Position numbers and translations under genes: made by a program. From Rhizobium sp. 2MFCol3.1 (GTDB lineage Bacteria > Pseudomonadota > Alphaproteobacteria > Rhizobiales > Rhizobiaceae), in contig NZ_KB898357.1 in assembly GCF_000377565.1 (NCBI RefSeq), positions 310,001-374,000 of the forward strand: a DNA stretch of 64,000 bases. The letters are read 5' to 3'. This document shows, piece after piece, positions 16,401 through 22,648 of the stretch. Each line of letters begins with the position of its first letter. The stretch's first letter is position 1. The notes beneath the pieces are model-generated. The model was not told the DNA's origin and searched no databases. It was given only the letters and a program-made list of their open reading frames with translations.

Positions 16401-19095
16401 TCAACTGCGGCTGGTTGACCAGCGCGCCGAAGCTCAGCGAGCCCGCCTTGTAGCCGTCGGGTCCGAAGTCGACCGCGCCGTTCGACAGGAAGCCTTCGAC
16501 CACAGAGCCGATGCGCACTTCATCCAGCGGATTGCCTGTCAGGATCGCATGCTCGTCGATCGTCGTGTTGACGTCGTTGACCTGCGTGCCGACTGGGTTG
16601 GCGTCATCGACATGCAGGTTCAGCGTGAACTTCACCGCATCCGTATCACCATCCTGCGCCGTCAGCTTGAAGCCAAGCGACAGGTCGTCGCCCTTGACGT
16701 GGTCAAGCGGCTTCAGAAGCGTGAAGCTGTAGGATGCCGTCGCCGGGTCCAGAACAACCTTGAATACTTGCACGCCCGAATGTTCGGAAACGTATTTGGC
16801 CGAAAGCGCGATCGGGCTGACATAGCCGTAAAGCGTGTTGCCGGAGAGGACGTAGCGAACCGTATCCCCATGCGAGGTCACCGCAGGTTGGCCGGCGATG
16901 CCGTCGAAGGCGAGCGAGCCGGTCTTGTAACCGTCGGCGCCGAAGTTGATCTCGCCGTCGCCTGCGTTGCCGTCGATCAGGCTGCCGGTGATCGTGTTGT
17001 CGGCAGGCGTCTTCGTCGTCAGCGCCATCTCGCCGACATGGTTTGCAGTCGCATCGGCAATCTGGTTCGGTGCCGCCACGTCGTCGGTCACCTTGACCGT
17101 GATCGTCGCCGGCGCAGAGACGTCGCCGTCACCGTCGGTGATCGTGAAGCCGAAGCCGATCTCCTTGACGTCGGTGCCCTGCGTCGGATGCGACAGCGCA
17201 ACGTTCTGCACATACTTGTAAGTGCCGTCGGCATTGACCGTCAGCGTAAACGCGATGGCGCCGGTGTCGTGGACCTTACCGGTCAGCACGTTGCCCGACT
17301 GCGTCACGTCGATCGCAACGCCTGCCGTCGTCTTCAGGTCGGAAGGAACCGTCGTGAAGTGGATCGCCGTGGCCAGCGAGCCACCCTGGTAGCCATCGGC
17401 GCCAGGCGCGAGCGCCGACACATGGCCCGTCGCCTCGATCGCACCGGACGCAAGGTTGTGCTCGTCGACGGACAGCGTGGCATCGCTTGGATTCACAGGA
17501 ATGTCGTCGGCGACCGCAACGGAGAAATAGACCGGGACCGCATCGCCATCCGAATCCGTGGCGACGGTATGGAAGGTCAGTGTCAGCGCGTCGGTGCCCT
17601 TGAACTTGTTGTCCAACGGGCCGGTCAGCGTGAATTCGTAGGTGCCGCTGCCGTCATCGTTCAACGTGACGGTGAAGATCGGCTGTCCTTCGGCGGTGGC
17701 GACGAGCGTCGTGCCGTTATCCGAAAGGGAATAGGTGAGCGCGATACCATTCGATGTCAGGGCAACGGTTTCGCCATTGGCATCGACCGCCGACATAGCG
17801 GCGACTTGCGCGGAGGTATCGCCTGCAGCCGAGGCGAAGACGAGCGAGCGGCCGACGCCGTCATTGGCGCCTGCGACGTCATAGTTGTCGGCGCCCCAGG
17901 AGATGTGAAGGTCGCCGGAAGCGGTCGTGGATGACGAGGAGACGGCCTCGCGCAGCAGAACCGGCGTTTCACCGCCGTTGCCGAGATTATGCTCGTCGAC
18001 TGTCGTGTTGCTGTCTTCCGACGGGCTCCAGGCGATGACGTCATCCTTGACGTTCAGCGTCAGCGTACCGTTGGCGATATCGCCGTCCTGATCCTTGACC
18101 TGGTAGCCGATGGTGAAGGCCTGGGTGTTTTCGCCCTGGCCGGCCGCGTGCTGGATCGCGGCGTTCTGGACGATCGTGTAGATGCCGGAGGTGGTGTCGC
18201 TGAGCGTGACGGTCAGAACCGTGACGTTAGTGCCATGCTGGACCTGCGAGATCACGATGCTGCGGCCATCGGCGCCGACGGCCTGGAAGAAGGAGCCTTC
18301 GCCTGCAGGCGACGTGGCGAGGCCGGCGCCGGTCAAGAGCACGGAGCCGATGCCGTCGTTGCCGGAGAGGAAGCCGAGCGTGCCAGTGGTGTTGAGGAGC
18401 GTGGCTTCGCCGTTGCCACCAGGCAGCGAGCTGTCGTCGAGCAGGACCACGGCATTGGCAAGTGCCGTCGGGGTATCGTTGTTGAGATCAGGCGTGCGCT
18501 CGGGCGTGAAGTCCGGCTGCTGCGTATCGGCCAGCAGCGAAGCGAGCTGCGTTGGCGCGCCGCCGTTGCCGGGTGTCGTGTCCTGGAAGTTGGCGCCGGA
18601 GCTCGAGGGGGAGGAGCTGGCGGAGTAGGAGCCGTCGGGGCCGGCGGCGACGTTGATGTTGCTCTGCTCGAGAGCCGCGATCACGGCCTGCTGCGGCAGC
18701 TCGACTTCGCCGAGCAGGAAGGTCGGAACGTGGAGCGCGCCGTTGACGATGACGATCTCGGTGCCATCGGCCTGGACGAGGACGAGGTCGTTGCCGCGGA
18801 CGTGGATATCGTCGATCGCGGTGCCGGCCGGCAGGTGGGCGATGTTGTTCTGATCCGGGACAACCTGGCCTGCCGGTGCGGCTGCAGCGGCTTCCTGGGC
18901 TGCCGGCAAGCGGCCGGTCGTTTCAGTCGACTGGGCGCCCTGCTGGTCGGCCGGCTGAGTGGTATCGGCCTGTGCGACCTCGACGCCATCACGGGCGGAA
19001 GTCTGCAGGCGGGCGTCCTGATGAATATCGGAGATCAAGTCATGCGATGCGTTTTCATTTTCAACGACAGAGATGCGAGAATCTTCGATAGACAT
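7432..19095 (-). CDS. Giant repetitive T1SS-exported adhesin (LapA/BapA-like)
   Basis: A 3,887-residue acidic, Ser/Thr/Asp/Gly-rich surface protein without a Sec signal. Residues about 84-155 form an N-terminal module ending N-I-N-V-A-A-G-P-D-G. About 205-1625 hold repeats matching the T1SS-143 pattern (hydrophobic strands, L-D-H, D-x-D-G-D and D-D-x-P spacing). About 1900-2450 hold VCBS-like repeats (G-T-N-D, D-x-D-x-x-D-T-H), about 2450-3050 cadherin-like repeats of 101 residues, and 3180-3410 RTX nonapeptides (G-G-x-G-x-D). An EF-hand-like segment spans about 3588-3765 (D-I-N-A-D-G, D-V-D-G-N-G, D-S-N-H-D-G), followed by a last RTX motif and the C-terminal secretion signal region. The ATG at 19095 has GGGGT about 8 bases upstream. 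It is the probable substrate of the secretion system encoded at 905-6065. Very low sequence complexity makes assembly errors possible. Confidence 0.92.
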   Translation of the reverse strand: MSIEDSRISVVENENASHDLISDIHQDARLQTSARDGVEVAQADTTQPADQQGAQSTETTGRLPAAQEAAAAAPAGQVVPDQNNIAHLPAGTAIDDIHVRGNDLVLVQADGTEIVIVNGALHVPTFLLGEVELPQQAVIAALEQSNINVAAGPDGSYSASSSPSSSGANFQDTTPGNGGAPTQLASLLADTQQPDFTPERTPDLNNDTPTALANAVVLLDDSSLPGGNGEATLLNTTGTLGFLSGNDGIGSVLLTGAGLATSPAGEGSFFQAVGADGRSIVISQVQHGTNVTVLTVTLSDTTSGIYTIVQNAAIQHAAGQGENTQAFTIGYQVKDQDGDIANGTLTLNVKDDVIAWSPSEDSNTTVDEHNLGNGGETPVLLREAVSSSSTTASGDLHISWGADNYDVAGANDGVGRSLVFASAAGDTSAQVAAMSAVDANGETVALTSNGIALTYSLSDNGTTLVATAEGQPIFTVTLNDDGSGTYEFTLTGPLDNKFKGTDALTLTFHTVATDSDGDAVPVYFSVAVADDIPVNPSDATLSVDEHNLASGAIEATGHVSALAPGADGYQGGSLATAIHFTTVPSDLKTTAGVAIDVTQSGNVLTGKVHDTGAIAFTLTVNADGTYKYVQNVALSHPTQGTDVKEIGFGFTITDGDGDVSAPATITVKVTDDVAAPNQIADATANHVGEMALTTKTPADNTITGSLIDGNAGDGEINFGADGYKTGSLAFDGIAGQPAVTSHGDTVRYVLSGNTLYGYVSPIALSAKYVSEHSGVQVFKVVLDPATASYSFTLLKPLDHVKGDDLSLGFKLTAQDGDTDAVKFTLNLHVDDANPVGTQVNDVNTTIDEHAILTGNPLDEVRIGSVVEGFLSNGAVDFGPDGYKAGSLSFGALVNQPQLTSGGAVVHYVVVGNTLYGYVGADPQAGHVPSQGSQVFTLSLAPALGGYVFELKGAIDHLGDDAVAKELSFALTGKDYDGDTVNIELQFHIKDDIPTIGAPTLGHAAEVGSSQILANGTFEHDSLATGPKDVHEDSNGNYSYNAPTGWTITGGVGGLFAPATSIVSAEGHDGGNVVWLREGATLAKDTGTTLAAGQVYSLHFDVGNRSDQAFGGGVAKLIATNGNQTVVLSEVTLTEPADGKWGSVDLNSPVIGSDYAGWQLRVEITQTSGTGDQILIDDVELRQFTPSVATGSLGISWGADNNVDLRGVTFDAQQPTGLTSNGDAIHYTLSANNTLLTAISADGRTIFTVELSKTTGQYKLTLIDTLDHQSIPQGGLQFAFTATDADGDPTSSHFTVIVADDKPVLSNADGISQALLSESGIVAVGTQPAGTDAGHGNVASGNLAVNFGADGFGSTAFAGGFTVNGGASGSLVAGGAGVDSGLTSDKRPVFFSLSSDAHTIEGRTASGEVVLRAVLNQGDAGWKVTLLGNIDHQPGNAGRGADQALSFTVVAKDGDGDSVNLTLSTTIHDDKPVIAAPVDTGHLAESGLPFVSVDSGSLHVNLGADNKAANHVEIGLDTDGNPVINAGLTSDRIALEYLVRPTNGGDQEIVAFKHGESADNPVFIVSVVRNGTFVATLFQNLDHAPGSDTLTLNLVARVYDGDGDYVDQKFSVVVADSQPTITGPLQNVNLLSNGDFTGGTWAHTADWGAWATESTGWKIEGTAPGQAGVQLEKIVGTYFGLSGANSHPMVDLGASPGNIAISQSVAGLTAGDKYTISFQVGSHDPDSSALEVHWNDKVYFVPVTAEMKVVSLDVTAGSGSNTLTFKEVGNPDDNTGTYLANISLTHGAAVPVFTGATVEDSGAIKFNLHAGTDFNFGADEKGSVNFDTTHITISTPSGTTITLPTTAYSYDDKTGVFTINPGYSFDGLSEGEVAKITIPFTVTDGDGDSKSAVYQLTVTGKNDIVRTSEGFPDGGTITEYQATDPRAGSTTDRTVFDNAPSGASGHNGGGFYIYDDQGDKHSLTISPGGTGYFGTLTAVVTEETANDGRGWVDWKYHVDDATLNKLAEGETRTEVFRVTVDDGHGSTTFRDITVKLVGTNDKPVFDIVDPAKGSVIEDTTPTATGTIAFTDADLIDTHTATVTAPQGPTYGTFTLGAVTESATTAGGSVGWTYKLNSSAEALAEGDIRTETYKVTINDGHGGVITKDVTITITGTNDAAVIGGTTTGSVTEDVATINTSAPLYKEDFSSDSSASGWGKNALVQTRGFSQHLSENNFGDYDGRESISKTITLAPAGSAGPAVAQIEFDFIKIDSWDRGEQLKVYLNNGMAFAFTPKNTGNDGLDGTTGTFTVGGITGTYVITSSGVDTQMGGSGLYLDRIYHISIIAEGVGNKVTLGFGNTLNEHYTNEDFGIDNIVIRDATAGQLFTQGNLTVVDVDHDQSAFIAQQATAGKYGTFTLDTAGHWTYTADNANPDIQALKAGASTVDSFTVQSIDGTSKIVTVTINGTNDAPTAIALSNNTVDENDAGAIIGKLTTTDKDVGDTHTYTVSDDRFEVVDGSLKLKNNVSLDYEAKHSIDITVTSKDSGNLTTSQTFTIQVGDVNEKPTTPIDSNKSNNTIAEGAANGTTVGITANATDPDGDQVRYSLADDAGGRFKIDANSGVVTVANASLINYEDARSHTITVLAYDGRGESSTQTFTINVTNVAPSGLADTDSSNNTVAEGAANGTVVGITANATDVNGGTVTYSLSDSASGRFAIDSTTGVVTVANGAQLNYESATSHSITVVASDPSGATTSKTFIIGVSNVAPSTPIDSNTANNTVAEGAATGTTVGITASAADVNGGTVTYSLVDNAGGRFAISSTTGVVTVANGALLDYETATSHSIVVKASDPSGAFTTQTFTIDVGNVAPSTPTDTSSAANTVLEGAANGTLVGITASATDVNGGTVTYSLADDAGGRFAIDGKTGVVTVANGALLDYETATSHSIVVKASDPSGLYAAQTFVIAVGNVAPSAPVDADTTNNTVAENAANGTLVGITASSSDVNGGTITYTLTNDAQGRFKIDSTTGVVSVANGTLLDYETATSHTITVKAADAAGAFTTKDFTINISDVYEGPVNTAPDAGGPVKVITGNTTTAIPDWALLHFARDADGDTLKITGASATSSNDTASHTGNVTQVTFKDGGQSGGSFSYVVSDGSPKDTDTGSASVVRATGPLIGSAGAEIIIASNNGTTIDGKGGDDIIIGGSGDDVIYAYNGMFKVDGGAGSDTLQINGDKAIVDLSSTEIVNVEKLVGQDGGKSDYNQTVTLSATQWAGFSSINMNDGTDTVNVKVTGNMDISGASSTSVNGVEIGHLVGSDGNDTITLTGAQLNSILVGSGDINLGSGIDTINLTSTSSDLNNLDDNSLKGVEVISASSATSGVTINLSSQSEGFTIVGGSGGDTLVGGNGNDIIIGGGGADIMTGGTGADIFRIAAGDSKPSIELSSSIFSSSYSVTGYDQITDFDASQDKIELPNSGSLKIAADVSKGDFADVTLKETALFGNGASSTITGHSIVNGVVTFKSGNGNGVVPINSMLDLAVAVKYLQALGDNTIVAFKAMLKDDGSNKTVEHTFLFEHQTGSDYTLVDLKGYSLPNDGLKSLFGTTTSAIDPIILDLDHNGVALTTLEHGVSFDINADGHQDKIAWTAGTDGILAYDVDGNGKIDNGSEIFSPHFAGGNYVDGLQALATLDSNHDGKIDANDEAFSKLLVWQDLNHNGISDAGELSSLADHQIASLSLDAHASDSAINGQAILADGSYTLTDGSTGHFVEVAFDATLGSADDNHAYSLIGSDGDDILSGAGGMYTLTGGAGADTFVLDADALSDVKIADVITDYKAGEGDTLDVSKLLDSLLGHQSTEAEALSSVKTTVQGADTVVSVNANGGWHDVAVLQNTTEAVKILFDDKHDTTTAPHVG
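9965..11480 (-). repeat. Five tandem cadherin-like units of 303 bp inside the adhesin gene
   Basis: Equivalent codons recur at 10145, 10448, 10751, 11054 and about 11357, giving an exact period of 303 bases (101 residues). Each unit contains T-V-A-E-G-A-A-N-G-T, V-G-I-T-A, V-N-G-G-T-V-T-Y-S-L, G-R-F-x-I-D, T-G-V-V-T-V-A-N-G and L-x-Y-E-x-A-T-S-H. The nucleotide sequence is also well conserved, especially among the middle copies, which points to recent duplication or gene conversion. Confidence 0.88.
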
Positions 19096-19288
19096 ACAAA
19101 ATACCCCAATGAGAAACTGAGGCCAAATAATTCTGCCGAAGATACAAAAGCAATACTGCCTTATAGGCGCCGATATAGCCGGTTATGCATCCACCCAGAA
19201 ATGTTTAAGAACGGTTAACCGCAAAACCGCTTAGTCGGTAAAATTCTAATAAAAATAGAACGATAGAGGCTATTCGGCCACAGCAAAG
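19096..19288 (-). promoter_or_regulatory. Upstream region of the adhesin gene
   Basis: A+T-rich for this genome, with several TTAA and AATAATTC-like words, and it must carry the adhesin promoter. I cannot point to a convincing sigma-70 pair or operator. Confidence 0.4.
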
Positions 19289-19308
19289 CGGCCCCGTTTC
19301 CGGGGCCG
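19289..19308 (-). terminator. GC-rich hairpin downstream of the VOC gene
   Basis: Perfect 8-bp arms CGGCCCCG (19289-19296) and CGGGGCCG (19301-19308) with a TTTC loop, about 45 bases past the VOC stop. There is no good T run on the minus strand, so termination is only probable. Confidence 0.55.
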
Positions 19309-19351
19309 ATTCGAGCGTGTTTCAGGTGTTTGCAAGAAGGCTTGCCAGGCC

Positions 19352-20131
19352 TCAGCGGGCCGGCGCCACGAGGCAGAAGAAGGCGCCCTGCGGGTCGATC
19401 GCCTGTATCACCCAGCTGCCGCCGGGCACTTCCATCGGGCCGTTGACGACCTGGCCGCCGCCGGCCTTGACCCGCTCGATGGCGGAATCGATGGCGGGGA
19501 CGTTGAAGTAATAGGCCCAGGCCGGCATCGGCACATTCTCCGGCTTGGTCATCATGCCGCCGACAGGCGTGCCGTGCTCGGCGAAGATGCGGTAGACGCC
19601 CATCGGGCCCATGTCGAAGTCATGGTCCTTGGTCCAGCCGAAGAGCTTTTCGTAGAAGGTGAAGGCCTCACCGCCATCGCCGGCGTAGAGTTCGCTCCAG
19701 CCGAGCGTGCCCGGCGCGCCCATCGCGGCCTCGGGCGGCGGGGTGTCCATCGGGGCCGGTGTCATGATGCAGATCACGGCGCCATGCGGGTCTGCGACCA
19801 CGGCGAAGCGGCCGATTTCGGGGATATCCTCCGGCGGGCGGCGGACGGAGCCGCCATTGGCGGCGAAATCCCGGGCGCTCTGATCGACATCGTCGACGGC
19901 GACATAGCCGGTCCAGTTCGGCGGGATGCCGGTGCCTTCAAGCTCTGCGGGAAAGACCATCATGCCGGCGCGGCCGACGCCATCGGCCTCGAAGATATTA
20001 TAGGGCGGCATGCCGGGGACGGTCATTTCGCTGGTCGTCCAGCCGACGACCTTTGTGTAGAAATCCTTGGCGCCCTTGGTATCGGGCGTCATCAATTCGC
20101 ACCAGATGAACTTGCCGTGGGTCTCCGACAT
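19352..20131 (-). CDS. Two-domain VOC (glyoxalase/bleomycin-resistance fold) protein
   Basis: A 259-residue cytoplasmic protein made of two vicinal-oxygen-chelate halves: residues about 6-125 (F-I-W-C-E-L-M-T-P-D, F-Y-T-K-V-V-G-W) and about 140-258 (G-W-S-E-L-Y-A-G-D, F-Y-E-K-L-F-G-W). Each half has the F-Y-x-x-x-x-G-W turn and ends in a D-P-x-G-A strand. This matches the family around the hydroxylase-like protein CFP-30B/27 kDa antigen. The substrate is unknown. A start at ATG 20131 is supported by GGGAGAT upstream. It is followed by a DUF899 gene on the same strand; both may be part of a general stress group. Confidence 0.85.
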   Translation of the reverse strand: MSETHGKFIWCELMTPDTKGAKDFYTKVVGWTTSEMTVPGMPPYNIFEADGVGRAGMMVFPAELEGTGIPPNWTGYVAVDDVDQSARDFAANGGSVRRPPEDIPEIGRFAVVADPHGAVICIMTPAPMDTPPPEAAMGAPGTLGWSELYAGDGGEAFTFYEKLFGWTKDHDFDMGPMGVYRIFAEHGTPVGGMMTKPENVPMPAWAYYFNVPAIDSAIERVKAGGGQVVNGPMEVPGGSWVIQAIDPQGAFFCLVAPAR

Positions 20132-20205
20132 CGTGATCTCCCTTTCACGTTCTTCGTTGCGTCGATATGGGCGCTGATGATCTCAGGAGCCCATGATCTC
20201 AGGCC

Positions 20206-20934
20206 TCAGTGGCAGCAGGATGACGTCTTGGGCGCCTCAGCATATTCGTCGTGGCGCTTGACGAAGTTCATCGTCGAGTCCTCGTTGCGGCCCTTCGGGG
20301 CGCGGTCGAGGATCATCAGCGTGCCGATCAGCTCTTCCGGGCCGCGGGCGTAGCTGGAGTATGTGTGGAAGATCTCGCCTTTCTCGTTTTTATAAAAGGC
20401 GCTCAATCCCGGCAGTTCGTCATTGGCATCTTCCGGCGGGATCGAAGTAAAGTTGTAGAATACTTTATCCTTGCCGAGATCTTCCGGGCTGAACGACACG
20501 TGATAGTCGAAGTTGAAGTCGCTCGATGCCGAGGATACCCAGGGGAACTTCCAGCCCATCCTGGTCTTGTAGGCCTCGATCTTGGCGACAGGGGCGCGGG
20601 AAACGGCGACCCAGGTGACATCGTGGTTGTTCAGGTGCGGCAGCGCGCCATCGACATGGTCGGACAGGAACGAGCAACCGGGACAGCCGGCCTCCCAGTC
20701 GGGACCGAGCATGAAATGATAGATGATCAGCTGGCTGCGGCCATCGAAGAGCTCGCTGAGCGATCTCTTGCCATCTGGCGTGTCGAAGGCATAGTCCTTC
20801 TCGACCTTTACCCAGGGAAGCGCCATGCGCTCGGCATTGACCTTGTCCCTCAGATGCGTTGCTTCCTTCTCCTTGAGAAGCAGCGCGCGGCGGGCTTCGA
20901 GCCATTCTTCGCGGGAAACGACTTGGTTCTGCAT
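20206..20934 (-). CDS. DUF899-family thioredoxin-like protein
   Basis: A 242-residue protein from the ATG at 20932-20934, which has a strong GGAGGAGGG ribosome site 9 bases upstream; the frame is open further upstream but that part is not needed. It shows the DUF899 pattern: R-E-E-W-L-x-A-R near the start, a thioredoxin-like core with G-C-P-G-C-S-F (C-x-x-C redox pair), V-A-V-S-R-A and a C-terminal H-T-Y-S-S-Y-A-R-G. It ends in S-S-C-C-H. The reaction is not known. A divergent MarR gene starts 84 bases away across a perfect palindrome, so this gene is the likely target of that regulator. Confidence 0.85.
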   Translation of the reverse strand: MQNQVVSREEWLEARRALLLKEKEATHLRDKVNAERMALPWVKVEKDYAFDTPDGKRSLSELFDGRSQLIIYHFMLGPDWEAGCPGCSFLSDHVDGALPHLNNHDVTWVAVSRAPVAKIEAYKTRMGWKFPWVSSASSDFNFDYHVSFSPEDLGKDKVFYNFTSIPPEDANDELPGLSAFYKNEKGEIFHTYSSYARGPEELIGTLMILDRAPKGRNEDSTMNFVKRHDEYAEAPKTSSCCH

Positions 20935-20983
20935 CGTGTGCGCCCTCCTCCGGCGCGACCGAAACGGTCCATTCTCCTTTTCC

Positions 20984-21012
20984 TTGACTATATATATTGA
21001 TATCAATAGAAA
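20984..21012 (+). promoter_or_regulatory. marR promoter and 14-bp palindromic operator
   Basis: A perfect palindrome TATTGATATCAATA covers 20995-21008 between the divergent DUF899 and marR genes. For the marR side, TTGACT (20984-20989), a 17-base spacer and TAGAAA (21007-21012) can form a promoter with the palindrome in the spacer. The predicted start would fall at or next to the ATG at 21019, implying a leaderless message. This is inference from spacing. Confidence 0.55.
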
Positions 21013-21018
21013 TTGACC

Positions 21019-21465
21019 ATGTCAAACGCTACCGAGATTCCTTTCGCGACGACGCTTCTGGTGCGCGACACATGTCTCTGCCTGCACGCGCAGCGGGCGG
21101 CGCGGGCCTTGGCGCGGCTGTTCGACGATGCGCTGAGGCCGGCCGGGCTGACCAACGGGCAATTCTCGCTGATGATGTCGCTGAACCGGCCGGAGCCGCC
21201 GCCCATGGGGCCGGTCGCCAAGCTGCTTGCCATGGACCAGACGACGCTGACGGCGGCGCTGAAGCCGCTGCAGCGGCGCGGCTGGGTCGAGGTCTTCCCG
21301 AACCCGAGGGACAAGCGCGGACGGCTGCTGCGGCTGACGCCCGAGGGCATGCGCGTGCTGACCGCCGCGCTGCCGATCTGGGAAAGCACGCATGCGGCGC
21401 TGGAAAAGACGTTGCCCGAGGGCAATGCCGAGCGGCTGCGGCAGGATTTGCAGGCGCTGGCCTAG
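21019..21465 (+). CDS. MarR-family transcriptional regulator
   Basis: A 148-residue winged-helix repressor. The ATG at 21019 is preferred to the TTG two codons earlier. The central region (V-A-K-L-L-A-M-D-Q-T-T-L-T-A-A-L-K-P-L, then G-W-V-E-V-F-P-N-P-R-D-K-R-G-R-L-L-R-L-T-P-E-G) is the MarR recognition helix and wing. The N-terminal Cys pair (D-T-C-L-C-L-H) could be a redox sensor, which would suit the redox motif of the divergent DUF899 protein. No Shine-Dalgarno sequence is visible. Its stop overlaps the stop of the convergent RES toxin gene. Confidence 0.85.
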   Translation: MSNATEIPFATTLLVRDTCLCLHAQRAARALARLFDDALRPAGLTNGQFSLMMSLNRPEPPPMGPVAKLLAMDQTTLTAALKPLQRRGWVEVFPNPRDKRGRLLRLTPEGMRVLTAALPIWESTHAALEKTLPEGNAERLRQDLQALA

Positions 21466-22220
21466 CTCCGCGCTGCGATGCGCGGGTCATCGCCGAAATC
21501 GGCGCGGGTAAACCCAATTCTCGCTTTCGGAAATTCGCAGAGCGCTTGGACGCCTGATGCGGAGAGGCGCAGGCGCCATGTCTGGCGCTCGACTGGATCG
21601 CGCGCGGCAAAGGCCGAGGCGGTGAGCAGCGCGATGTTGCGGCGATGGCCGGGATCGCGGACCGAAGCGTAGAGGATCGCCTGGCAATCGGCGTCGCGGG
21701 CGGAATCGGCCAGCGCCTGGCAGGGCTCGTAGCGCTGAGGGTCGCTCCAAACCGCATGATCGCGGTCGAGCGGCGGCGCGGTGAGGTCGATTGCGCGCGG
21801 TGTCTCGATGGCCGCGGCAAAGGCGGTGTATTCGGCGGCGTTGGCGGGAAGCGGTGTATCGGGGGAGTCGGCGAAGAACAGCAGCCGGTAGAAAGCCATC
21901 TCGGAGATCGCGGTCTCGACTGCTTCCGACGCATAATAGACGCCGAGCGTGCGCCCTGCCCGGCGGAAGCGCGAGCCGTGGGGATAGATGGCGCCGTAGC
22001 GGAAGGGTGTCGCCAGCAGGTAGTCGAGACCCTTGCATTCCGGCGGCAGGACCGGCTTGCTTTCTTCCAGCAGCGTTTCGAGCAGGGCCTGCTCTTCCAG
22101 TGTGTCGACGATCTTCAGGGTCGAGATCTGATGCTGCGCCTCCACCAATCGCCAGAAGCGGCCGGAGACGGGTCGCGCTTCAGACGATAGCGCGGCGGGC
22201 GTCCAGGTAGGCGAGGACAT
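21462..22220 (-). CDS. RES-domain toxin (NAD+-degrading)
   Basis: A 252-residue protein of the RES family, whose toxins degrade NAD+. The conserved Arg, Tyr and Glu/Ser positions are visible in R-F-R-R-A-G-R-T-L-G-V-Y-Y-A-S-E and in A-I-S-E-M-A-F-Y, followed by Q-A-I-L-Y-A-S-V-R near the C-terminus. It overlaps the upstream antitoxin gene by 41 bases, as expected for a coupled toxin-antitoxin operon. It is somewhat longer than compact RES toxins, with an N-terminal extension of about 80 residues. Confidence 0.85.
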   Translation of the reverse strand: MSSPTWTPAALSSEARPVSGRFWRLVEAQHQISTLKIVDTLEEQALLETLLEESKPVLPPECKGLDYLLATPFRYGAIYPHGSRFRRAGRTLGVYYASEAVETAISEMAFYRLLFFADSPDTPLPANAAEYTAFAAAIETPRAIDLTAPPLDRDHAVWSDPQRYEPCQALADSARDADCQAILYASVRDPGHRRNIALLTASAFAARDPVERQTWRLRLSASGVQALCEFPKARIGFTRADFGDDPRIAARS

Positions 22221-22563
22221 CGGTCAATCCTGATATGCTGACGATCTTTTCGAGCGGCGTGGCGCCGAGCGCGGTGTTGGAATTGCGCAGCCATGAGCGC
22301 GCAACCGCCTCGTCACCGCCGACGATGGCATCGAGCGAGCGGAACAGGCGGACTAGCAGGATGGCGAGTTCGAAGGATTTCGAGCCGCGCTCGAGCAGGT
22401 AGTCCTGCCTTTTCATGCGCGAAACGGTGGCTTCCGACAGGCCGAGCACTGATGACAGCGTGCGGGCACTGATGCCAAGGCGTTCGGCAGCGGCAACGGC
22501 GGCCTTGGTGATGACGACGGCTTCCTGGGGATGCGTGCCTGATAGCGGCTGGGCGATGGCCAT
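22180..22563 (-). CDS. Xre/MbcA/ParS-type antitoxin
   Basis: A 127-residue antitoxin that should bind and neutralise the RES toxin encoded next to it. Residues about 25-75 form a Xre-like helix-turn-helix (L-G-I-S-A-R-T-L-S-S-V-L-G-L-S-E-A-T-V-S-R-M). The C-terminal half has the toxin-binding pattern (F-E-L-A-I-L-L-V-R-L-F-R-S-L-D, W-L-R-N-S-N-T-A-L-G-A-T-P-L). An ATG at 22563 with GGAGAT upstream is the start. The upstream region has paired TTTCC/GGAAA sites consistent with autoregulation. Confidence 0.88.
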   Translation of the reverse strand: MAIAQPLSGTHPQEAVVITKAAVAAAERLGISARTLSSVLGLSEATVSRMKRQDYLLERGSKSFELAILLVRLFRSLDAIVGGDEAVARSWLRNSNTALGATPLEKIVSISGLTDVLAYLDARRAIV

Positions 22564-22573
22564 GGCGATCTCC

Positions 22574-22614
22574 TTTCCTTGGAAATAATATAGCGATTAT
22601 ATTTCCAATGGAAA
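22574..22614 (-). promoter_or_regulatory. Candidate operator of the RES/Xre operon
   Basis: Two short dyads, TTTCC-N2-GGAAA (22574-22585) and TTTCC-N3-GGAAA (22602-22614), flank an A+T-rich core. Together they make a larger dyad with arms TTGGAAATA (22579-22587) and TATTTCCAA (22600-22608). The position just upstream of the antitoxin start fits autorepression. Confidence 0.6.
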
Positions 22615-22648
22615 GATGGTTGGCGGAAATTCCGCCCGAAACGAAAAC

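Noticed and set aside
9232..17934. Three long plus-strand frames (689, 951 and 904 codons) opposite the adhesin gene
   Set aside because: They are by-products of the GC-rich third positions and repeats of the adhesin. The minus-strand frame is continuous for 3,887 codons with recognisable repeats.
20935..21006. A longer N-terminus for the DUF899 protein
   Set aside because: The extension is Arg-rich, crosses the palindrome and promoter, and the ATG at 20934 has a strong ribosome site.
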